From positions 1 through 11,614 of the forward strand of contig JAEZEN010000335.1 of assembly GCA_023433185.1 (NCBI GenBank): a stretch of 11,614 nucleotides of DNA, in the 5' to 3' direction. This DNA comes from Pseudomonadota bacterium. Its GTDB lineage: Bacteria > Pseudomonadota > Alphaproteobacteria > Rhizobiales > Kaistiaceae. The notes under the pieces are model-generated. The model had not been told where the DNA came from. It was given only the letters and a program-made list of their open reading frames with translations, and ran no database searches. A program made the translations under genes and the position numbers. Positions 5,842 through 11,614 of the stretch are shown piece by piece. Positions within the stretch are counted from its first letter, which is position 1, and the number at the start of each line of letters is the position of its first letter.

Positions 5842-5849
5842 TCGTCAGT
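5842..5849 (+). promoter_or_regulatory. Possible TetR operator, copy 1 (TCGTCAGT)
   Basis: TCGTCAGT lies 15 bp before the tetR start, over the inferred transcription start, within ATGAAAATCGTCAGTCAT whose ends (ATGA/TCAT) are complementary. The same 8-mer recurs in the gap between tetR and the adaptor gene. This pattern suits an autoregulating local repressor, but the motif is short. Confidence 0.3.
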
Positions 5850-5864
5850 CATGAGATTTGATCG

Positions 5865-6473
5865 ATGAACGTCGCTGCACGCCCGTCGCCCGAAGAGACC
5901 CGCGCCCGCATCGTCGAGGTCGGCGAGGGGCTGTTCCGCCGGCTCGGCTTCGCCAAGACCACGGTGGCCGACATCGCCGGCGAGCTCGGCATGTCCTCGG
6001 CCAATGTCTACCGCTTCTTCCCGTCCAAGCACGCCATCGTCGAGGCGATCTGCGGCCGCTGCCTCGCCGAGATCGACGAGAACGCCTGGGCCGTGGCGCG
6101 GGCGCGCGGCAGCGCCGCCCAGCGCCTCGATCGGCTGTTCCAGGGTATCATACGGTACCACAAGGAGAATTTCATTGCCGAGAAGCGCCTCCACGACATC
6201 GTGCTGATCGCGATCGAAGAGAACTGGGGCGCGATCCTCGCTCACAAGCAGACGGTGCGGAACGCCATCGAACTGGTGTTGCGGGACGGTATCGAGAGCG
6301 GCGAGATCGATCAGGTCGACCCCCGGGAGACGTCCGAGCACCTGATGCGCGGCATGATCTGCTTCTGCCATCCCGTCCTCATGGCCAAGACGATGGCCGA
6401 TGGCCACGATGTCGAGCGAGAGGGTGCGGCCCAGCTGCAGTTCCTGTTGAAGGCCATCACGCCGCGCAGCTGA
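5865..6473 (+). CDS. TetR/AcrR-family transcriptional regulator
   Basis: DNA-binding regulator of 202 aa, the usual TetR size. The N-terminal domain holds RARIVEVGEGLFRRLGF (helix 1, about 13-29) and TTVADIAGELGMSSANVYRFF (helix-turn-helix, about 32-52), then PSKHAIVEAI, the conserved start of helix 4. Residues about 70-200 form the variable, helical ligand-binding and dimerisation domain, with a His/Cys-containing MICFCHP stretch (164-170). By family it would act as a dimeric repressor released by a ligand. It lies 100 bp upstream of, and in the same direction as, an RND adaptor-pump pair, the usual arrangement for a local repressor of efflux genes. The ATG at 5865 has only a weak GAG at 5853-5855. 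The inducer cannot be inferred. Confidence 0.92.
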   Translation: MNVAARPSPEETRARIVEVGEGLFRRLGFAKTTVADIAGELGMSSANVYRFFPSKHAIVEAICGRCLAEIDENAWAVARARGSAAQRLDRLFQGIIRYHKENFIAEKRLHDIVLIAIEENWGAILAHKQTVRNAIELVLRDGIESGEIDQVDPRETSEHLMRGMICFCHPVLMAKTMADGHDVEREGAAQLQFLLKAITPRS

Positions 6474-6526
6474 AGCTGCTGCAGGGCGCTGATTTCGGCT
6501 GCCTTATTGATGAAGAAAGTGAACTG

Positions 6527-6534
6527 TCGTCAGT
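6527..6534 (+). promoter_or_regulatory. Possible TetR operator, copy 2 (TCGTCAGT)
   Basis: TCGTCAGT lies 39 bp before the adaptor gene start in the 100-bp gap after tetR, preceded by TGAAC as copy 1 is preceded by TGAAAA. ACTG (6523-6526) and CAGT (6531-6534) give it dyad character. No convincing promoter could be placed around it. The same 8-mer also occurs inside the adaptor gene (7550-7557), so chance is possible. Confidence 0.3.
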
Positions 6535-6573
6535 GGTTGGTTCGTAGAAGGCCTGACAAGAAGAGGGTCGTTC

Positions 6574-7647
6574 ATGCCGCAGGTCCGCAATGCCCTCCTC
6601 GCCATCGCGGCGGCTGCCATCCTGGCCGGCTGTCAGGCCGAGACCGCGCCGGCCGAGCGCAGCGCACGCCCCGTGCAGGTGGAAAGCGTCACCCTGGTCG
6701 AGGATGGGGTAACGCGCGAGTTCGTCGGCATCATCGCGCCGCGCACCGAGACCGCCCTCGGATTCCGCATCGGCGGCAAACTGGTGGAGCGGCTCGTCGG
6801 GGTCGGCGACCGGGTGCGCGCCGGCGATGTCGTCGCCCGGCTCGACGCCGAGGACCTGACACTCCAGCTCCAGAGCGCCGAGGCTGAGTTCGACGCCGCC
6901 ACCTCGAGCCTCGCGCAGGCGGCCTCGGACCTCGACCGCTACGCCACGCTCAAGGAACGTGGCCATGCGACGGGCGCCGAACTCGACCGCAAGACACTCG
7001 CCCGCGACGAGGCGGCGGCGCGGCTCGAGCGCGCCACCCGGAACCTCGATCTCGCGCGGCGCCAGGTCGGTTATGCCGAGCTGCGCGCCGACGTGGACGG
7101 GGTGATCACGGCAACCGGGGCCGAGCCCGGCCAGGTCGTGGCCTTGGGCCATCCGGTGGTCACGCTCGCCCATGGCGACGGGATGGATGCCGTCGTCGCG
7201 CTCCCCGAGGACTGGTTCGCCGCGGCGCACGGCGCCACGGCGCGGGTCTCGCTGTGGACCAATGGCGAAGGATCGCACGCGGCAACGCTGCGCGAATTGT
7301 CGCCCGACGCCGATCCCGCGACCCGCACCTACCGCGCCCGCTTCGCGCTGGCCGAACACGACGAGGCCATCGCCTTCGGCATGACGGCGACGGTGACGCT
7401 GACCCGCCCGGGGCTCGGCGCGGTGGCCCATGTGCCGCTTGCCGCCGTCCTCGATACCGGCGGAGGCCCCTCGGTCTACGTCGTCGACGCGGCGAGCCGG
7501 CTGGCGCTCCGCCCGGTGACGGTCGCCGCGTTCAACGGCGAGGCGGCGATCGTCAGTGCCGGGCTGGTCGCCGGCGAGCGGGTCGTCACGCTCGGCGTCC
7601 AGAAGCTCAGGGACGGCGAGCACGTCAGGACGATCGAGCGTCGCTGA
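6574..7647 (+). CDS. RND efflux periplasmic adaptor (membrane-fusion lipoprotein)
   Basis: Adaptor subunit of 357 aa for a tripartite RND pump, linking the inner-membrane transporter to an outer-membrane channel. The N-terminus is a lipoprotein signal: a hydrophobic Ala/Leu run and LAGC (17-20), with Cys20 as the lipidation site. Then come a first barrel/lipoyl half (FRIGGKLVERLVGVGDRVRAGDVVARLD, read at 64-91), an alpha-helical hairpin (about 92-165, rich in Ala/Glu/Leu/Arg), the second lipoyl half (ADVDGVITATGAEPGQVVALG, 172-192), a beta-barrel (about 195-280) and a C-terminal membrane-proximal domain ending near 350. GAGGG at 6563-6567 supports the ATG. The RND gene follows after 37 bp, so the two are almost certainly co-transcribed. 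Substrate range is not readable from sequence. Confidence 0.93.
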   Translation: MPQVRNALLAIAAAAILAGCQAETAPAERSARPVQVESVTLVEDGVTREFVGIIAPRTETALGFRIGGKLVERLVGVGDRVRAGDVVARLDAEDLTLQLQSAEAEFDAATSSLAQAASDLDRYATLKERGHATGAELDRKTLARDEAAARLERATRNLDLARRQVGYAELRADVDGVITATGAEPGQVVALGHPVVTLAHGDGMDAVVALPEDWFAAAHGATARVSLWTNGEGSHAATLRELSPDADPATRTYRARFALAEHDEAIAFGMTATVTLTRPGLGAVAHVPLAAVLDTGGGPSVYVVDAASRLALRPVTVAAFNGEAAIVSAGLVAGERVVTLGVQKLRDGEHVRTIERR

Positions 7648-7684
7648 GCGGAGACGGGCGGCGAGGGGCACGAGGGATCCGGTC

Positions 7685-10600
7685 ATGCAGCGCTTCAACC
7701 TTTCGGCCTGGGCGATCACCCACCAGCCGCTCGTCCTCTTCATGATCCTCATCCTCGCCGGGGCCGGGCTCTACGCCTATCTCAACCTCGGCCGGGCCGA
7801 GGACCCCTCCTTCACGATCAAGACCATGGTGGTCAGCGCCGCCTGGCCCGGCGCGACCGCGGAGGAAATGGAGGCCCAGGTCGCCGACCCGATCGAGAAG
7901 AAGCTCCAGGAACTGCCCTGGCTCGACCGCATCGAGAGCTACTCGCGGCCCGGCGTCACCTTCATCCGGGTCAACCTCCGCGACTCGACGCCGCCCGGCT
8001 TGGTCCGCGACCTCTGGTACGAGGTGCGCAAGAAGGTCGCCGACATCCGCGGCAGCCTGCCGGCCGGCATCGTCGGCCCGGGCTTCAACGACGAGTTCGG
8101 CGACGTCTATTCGGCGATCTACATGCTCCGCGCCGAGGGCATGAGCCTCGCCGATTTCGAGGACGTCGCCGAGGACATCCGCCAGCAGTTGCTCAAGGTG
8201 CCCGACGTCAGCAAGGTCGACGTGATCGGCGCGCAGCCCGAGCGCATCTACATCGAGTTCAGCCACGCCAAGCTCGCCACGCTCGGCATCGCCCCGGCGC
8301 AGATCTTCGACAGCGTCGCCCGGCAGAACGAGGTCGTCCCCGGCGGTTCGGTCGACACCAGCGCCGACCGCATCGGCATCCGGGTCAGCGGTGCCTTCAG
8401 CGGCGTCGACGCGATTGCCGCCGTGCCGGTCGAAGCGGGCGGCCGCACCTTCCGGCTCGGCGACATCGCCGAGGTGAAGCCCGGCTACGAGGACCCCTCG
8501 CCGTTCCTTCTCCGCCAGGGCGGGATCGAGGCGGTGGCGATCGGCGTGTCGATGGAGGACGGCGCCAACATCATCACCCTCGGCGCCCGCCTCGACGCGG
8601 CGATGGCGTCGATCCTCGCCGACCTGCCGGTCGGCATCGATGTCGTCCAGGTCGCCGACCAGCCCCAGATCGTCGATGAATCGGTCTCGGAGTTCTTCAA
8701 AGTCTTCCTCGAGGCGCTGGTCATCGTCCTGGTGGTGAGCTTCCTGTCGCTCGGCCTCCGCACCGGGCTCGTGGTGGCGCTCTCGGTGCCGCTCGTGCTG
8801 GCGATCGTCTTCGTGGTGATGTACGCGAGCGGCATGGTGCTCCACCGCATCACGCTCGGAGCGCTGATCATCGCCCTCGGCCTTCTCGTGGACGATGCGA
8901 TCATCGCCATCGAGATGATGGTGGTGAAGATGGAGCAGGGCTGGGACCGGGCGCGCGCCGCGACCTTCGCATGGACCTCGACCGCCTTCCCGATGCTGAC
9001 CGGTACGCTGGTCACCGCCGCCGGCTTCCTGCCGGTCGGCTTCGCCCGCTCGAGCTCTGGCGAGTATGCCGGCGGCATCTTCTGGGTCGTCGGGCTGGCG
9101 CTGATCGCGTCATGGTTCGTCGCGGTCATCTTCACCCCCTATCTCGGCCTCAAGCTCCTGCCCGACTTCGCCAGGGGGAAGGGCGGCCATGCCGCCCACG
9201 ATCCGAACGCCATCTACGACACGCGGATCTACCGCGGCCTCCGCCGCGTCATCGCGTGGTGCATCGCGCGGCGTAAGACGGTGGTCCTCGCGACACTCGT
9301 GATGTTCGGGGCCGCGATCGCCGGCTTCGGGCTGGTCCAGCAGCAGTTCTTTCCGACCTCGACGCGGACCGAGTTGTTCTTCCAGCTCCGCCTGCCCGAG
9401 GGCTCGGCGATCGGTGCCACCGATGCCGCGGCCCGCGAGGCCGAGGCGCTGCTCGCCGACGATCCCGACATCGTCGGCTACACGACCTATGTCGGGCAGG
9501 GTTCCGTCCGCTTCTGGCTCGGCCTCAACCCGGTCCTGCCCAACGCCAATTTCGCCGAGATCGTCATCGTCACCCGTGACCTCGAGGCCCGCGAGCGGGT
9601 CAAGGCGCGGCTCGAGTCGGCGATCGCCGACGGCGCGGTGACGGCAGCGCGTGCGCGGGTCGACCGCTTCGTCTTCGGTCCGCCGGTCGGCTTCCCCGTC
9701 CAGTTCCGCGTGGTCGGCCCCGATCCGATGGCGGTCCGCGAGATCGCCGCACAGGTGCGCGACGTGATGGCCGGCAACCCGAGCGTCATCGATCCGCATC
9801 TCGACTGGAACGAGCAGGTCAAGGCGATCCGCCTGGAGGTCGACCAGGAGCGGGCGCGCGCGCTCGGCCTGACGCCGGCCGACGTCTCGCAGGCGCTCCA
9901 GACGCTGCTCTCCGGCTTCACCGTCACCCAGTATCGCGAAGGCACGGAGCAGACGCCGGTCGTCGCCCGCGCCGTGCCCGCGGAGCGGCTCGACCTCGAG
10001 CGGTTGCCGAGCCTGACCATCGCCAGCCGCAACGGCACGCCGGTGCCGCTCGGCCAGGTCGCCAGGCTCTCCTACGAGTTCGAGGAGCCGATCCTGTGGC
10101 GCCGCGATCGCGATCTCGTGCTGACGGCGCGGGCCGACATCGTCGACGGCGTTCAGGCGCCCGACGTGAGCGCGCAGATCCAGCCGCTTCTCGCGCCGCT
10201 CATCGAGACGCTGCCGCCCGGCTACCGCATCGAGGCCGGCGGCTCGGTCGAGGAGAGCGCCAAGGCCAATGCCGCGCTCGCCGCCGTCTTTCCGGTCATG
10301 GCGGTGGTCATGCTGGCGATCCTGATGATCCAGCTCCAGAGCTTCTCGCGGCTGGCACTGGTCTTCGTGACGGCGCCACTCGGCGTCATCGGCGCGACGC
10401 TCGCGCTTCTCGTCGCCGGACAGCCCTTCGGCTTCGTGGCGCTCCTCGGTCTCATCGCGCTCGCGGGCATGATCATGCGCAACACCGTCATCCTCGTCGA
10501 CCAGATCGACACCGACATCGCTGCGGGCCATGACCGCTACACCGCGATCATCGACGCGACCGTCCGGCGGGCACGGCCCGTGGTGCTGACTGCGGCCGCC

Positions 10601-10828
10601 GCGATCCTCGGCATGGTGCCGCTTTCGACCAGCGTCTTCTGGGGGCCGATGGCGATCACCATCATGGGCGGGCTCTTCGTCGCGACCATCCTGACGCTCC
10701 TTGTCGTGCCGGCGCTTTATGCCCTGTGGTTCCGCGTGCGGCGCGACGAGGCGGCGGGAACCCGTGCTCATCGGTCATCGGCCGTCGTCGAGCAGTTGCC
10801 GCTGCCGCTGCCGGCCGCGGCGGAGTAG
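7685..10828 (+). CDS. RND efflux pump inner-membrane subunit (AcrB superfamily)
   Basis: Proton-driven efflux transporter of 1047 aa, full length for the AcrB/HAE1 class, forming a trimer in the inner membrane. TM1 is near the N-terminus (ITHQPLVLFMILILAGAGLY). The periplasmic porter region starts with NLGRAEDPSFTI and AAWPGATAEEMEAQV. The TM4 motif GLLVDDAIIAIEMM carries the proton-relay pair Asp403/Asp404 (AcrB Asp407/408). The second half repeats the layout, with RRARPVVLT at TM11. At the AcrB Lys940 position (TM10) there is Arg932 in GMIMRNTVILVDQ. DPSFTIKTMVVSAAWPGAT resembles the TriC-like branch rather than the CusA metal branch. The ATG at 7685 is chosen over longer in-frame starts because GAGGG lies at 7672-7676 and TM1 then sits normally. 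No outer-membrane factor gene is in the window. Confidence 0.95.
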   Translation: MQRFNLSAWAITHQPLVLFMILILAGAGLYAYLNLGRAEDPSFTIKTMVVSAAWPGATAEEMEAQVADPIEKKLQELPWLDRIESYSRPGVTFIRVNLRDSTPPGLVRDLWYEVRKKVADIRGSLPAGIVGPGFNDEFGDVYSAIYMLRAEGMSLADFEDVAEDIRQQLLKVPDVSKVDVIGAQPERIYIEFSHAKLATLGIAPAQIFDSVARQNEVVPGGSVDTSADRIGIRVSGAFSGVDAIAAVPVEAGGRTFRLGDIAEVKPGYEDPSPFLLRQGGIEAVAIGVSMEDGANIITLGARLDAAMASILADLPVGIDVVQVADQPQIVDESVSEFFKVFLEALVIVLVVSFLSLGLRTGLVVALSVPLVLAIVFVVMYASGMVLHRITLGALIIALGLLVDDAIIAIEMMVVKMEQGWDRARAATFAWTSTAFPMLTGTLVTAAGFLPVGFARSSSGEYAGGIFWVVGLALIASWFVAVIFTPYLGLKLLPDFARGKGGHAAHDPNAIYDTRIYRGLRRVIAWCIARRKTVVLATLVMFGAAIAGFGLVQQQFFPTSTRTELFFQLRLPEGSAIGATDAAAREAEALLADDPDIVGYTTYVGQGSVRFWLGLNPVLPNANFAEIVIVTRDLEARERVKARLESAIADGAVTAARARVDRFVFGPPVGFPVQFRVVGPDPMAVREIAAQVRDVMAGNPSVIDPHLDWNEQVKAIRLEVDQERARALGLTPADVSQALQTLLSGFTVTQYREGTEQTPVVARAVPAERLDLERLPSLTIASRNGTPVPLGQVARLSYEFEEPILWRRDRDLVLTARADIVDGVQAPDVSAQIQPLLAPLIETLPPGYRIEAGGSVEESAKANAALAAVFPVMAVVMLAILMIQLQSFSRLALVFVTAPLGVIGATLALLVAGQPFGFVALLGLIALAGMIMRNTVILVDQIDTDIAAGHDRYTAIIDATVRRARPVVLTAAAAILGMVPLSTSVFWGPMAITIMGGLFVATILTLLVVPALYALWFRVRRDEAAGTRAHRSSAVVEQLPLPLPAAAE

Positions 10829-10878
10829 CCGCCCGGCACCTTCGCACCGGGGCGTGGGGGCGCCTGACAGGAGTCTGC

Positions 10879-11127
10879 ATGATGCGCCATGTCGTCTATA
10901 TCGCCCGCGGCCCGCGCGGGGCGCTCCGCATCGGTCGCGGCGGCTGCAGCGGCAGTGGCCGCCCACCCGGCAGCTACCGGCTGGTCTACTACGAGGCCTT
11001 TGCCACCCTCGGCGATGCGATCAGCCGCGAGCGCCAGCTCAAGGGCTGGGAACGCCCCTGGCAGGACGAACTGGTCGAGCGCGTCAATCCCGGCTGGCGG
11101 GACATCACCGGCACGCTCTGCGCGTGA
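10879..11127 (+). CDS. Short degenerate GIY-YIG-like protein
   Basis: Small protein of 82 aa. The C-terminal half, YRLVYYEAFATLGDAISREQ-like text through RQLKGWERPWQDELVERVNPGWRD, matches the tail of single-domain GIY-YIG (YhbQ/UPF0213-type) proteins very well. The N-terminus MRHVVYIARG and LRIGRG correspond to the GIY and YIG strands, but the YIG tyrosine is Arg. The following helix, which normally carries the catalytic Arg (LxxRxxxH), is replaced by a shorter Gly/Ser/Pro stretch (GGCSGSGRPPGS). Nuclease activity is therefore doubtful. AGGAG at 10869-10873 supports ATG at 10879, or the adjacent ATG at 10882. It follows the pump gene by 50 bp and ends 3 bp from the convergent amidase gene. 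High GC coding pattern argues for a real gene. Confidence 0.72.
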   Translation: MMRHVVYIARGPRGALRIGRGGCSGSGRPPGSYRLVYYEAFATLGDAISRERQLKGWERPWQDELVERVNPGWRDITGTLCA

Positions 11128-11130
11128 TCG

Positions 11131-11614
11131 TCAGGCGGCGATGCCGGCCGCCATGAGCCAGGTCGCGGTCCGGAGAAGGCGGGCATCCTCGCCCCGGCGG
11201 CCGACGAGCTGGACGCCGACCGGGAGGCCCATCGGGCCCTTCAGCAGCGGCAGCGAGACTGCCGGCATGCCGCAGAGCGTCCACAGTGTGTTGAAGGCCG
11301 GGCTACCGGTCGCCCCGAGCCCGGCCGGCGCCTCGTCCGGCGCGGCGGGGGTGAGGAACACGTCGGCCTCGCCCAGCGCCTCGAGGAGCCGGGCATGGAT
11401 CATGTCGCGGCGGTCGAGGGCCGCGAGATAGGCGACCGCCGGAATCTGGCGCCCCGCCTCGATCGCGTTCCGCATCCAGGGGCTGAGCGCGGCCGCGCCA
11501 CGGTCGTGGTAGGCGCCGTAGTAGCGGGCCATGCCGGCGAAGGCGATCGTCGTGTGGGTGGCGATCGCCGCGTCGCATTCGGCCGCCAGCACCGCCTCGC
11601 GGCAGGCGTCGCCC
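11131..11614 (-). CDS. Amidase-signature family protein, C-terminal part (gene runs off the window)
   Basis: The 3' 161 codons of an amidase-family gene; the reading frame stays open through the last base, so the start lies outside. The visible text includes VFLTPAAPDEAPAGLGATGS, then FNTLWTLCGMPAVSLPL and GLPVGVQLVGRRGEDARLLRTA, the strongly conserved C-terminal segments of the family (GatA, AtzF and other amide hydrolases). The Gly/Ser-rich signature with the Ser-cisSer-Lys catalytic triad is N-terminal and not in view, so activity cannot be judged. The segment ARYYGAYHDRGAAALSPWMR before it is a helical region typical of the substrate-specific part. It could be a general amidase or an Asp/Glu-tRNA amidotransferase-like protein; the first is likelier given the short, divergent middle. 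Confidence 0.9.
   Translation of the reverse strand, partial: GDACREAVLAAECDAAIATHTTIAFAGMARYYGAYHDRGAAALSPWMRNAIEAGRQIPAVAYLAALDRRDMIHARLLEALGEADVFLTPAAPDEAPAGLGATGSPAFNTLWTLCGMPAVSLPLLKGPMGLPVGVQLVGRRGEDARLLRTATWLMAAGIAA

Noticed and set aside
4737..6407. Long minus-strand frame across apaG, the kinase and tetR
   Set aside because: It runs antisense through three recognisable genes and has no domain signature.
6466..6479. GCAGC-TGAA-GCTGC hairpin at the tetR stop as a terminator
   Set aside because: Short stem without a U-tract; termination here cannot be supported.

Overview
The window reads as GC-rich chromosomal DNA of an alphaproteobacterium, most likely Rhizobiales or a related order. 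The grounds are a SAM-II (metA-type) riboswitch, which is a largely alphaproteobacterial element, a double-length Dcd-type dCTP deaminase, and the dcd / metZ / apaG neighbourhood, which I recall as common in Rhizobiales. It is a mostly ordinary housekeeping and efflux region. I see no phage, CRISPR array, transposase, tRNA or rRNA, and no gap longer than about 130 bp.

Layout from left to right. (1) A small membrane protein with a SHOCT tail (minus, 3-377) diverges from a secreted META/HslJ-like protein (501-1238). (2) A small SET-domain protein (1372-1758) follows, preceded by a long imperfect hairpin that reaches its ribosome binding site. (3) After a 13-bp inverted repeat, the convergent dCTP deaminase gene lies on the minus strand (1864-2961). 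(4) Divergent from it is metZ (3155-4354), with a complete regulatory leader: promoter, SAM-II aptamer and intrinsic terminator. (5) apaG (4438-4830) has its own promoter. An APH-type kinase gene follows whose only credible start is a CTG overlapping the apaG stop codon. (6) A TetR-family regulator (5865-6473), a lipoprotein membrane-fusion protein (6574-7647) and an RND pump subunit (7685-10828) form a regulator-plus-efflux module without an outer-membrane channel gene. (7) A shortened GIY-YIG-like protein (10879-11127) meets the 3' part of an amidase gene (minus, 11131 to the window edge).

How the genes work together. metZ makes homocysteine from O-succinylhomoserine and sulfide. Its leader lets the end product S-adenosylmethionine switch transcription off: the strand used in the SAM-II pseudoknot can alternatively pair with the 5' arm of the terminator. 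The adaptor and pump subunits would form the inner-membrane and periplasmic parts of a tripartite efflux pump, with the upstream TetR protein as probable local repressor. An 8-bp motif occurs both before tetR and before the adaptor gene.

The most useful second-look items are the metZ leader switch, the CTG-initiated kinase, the structured leader of the SET gene, and the degenerate GIY-YIG protein. None of these proves a new system. Promoter and operator calls come from reading the sequence by eye and are tentative.
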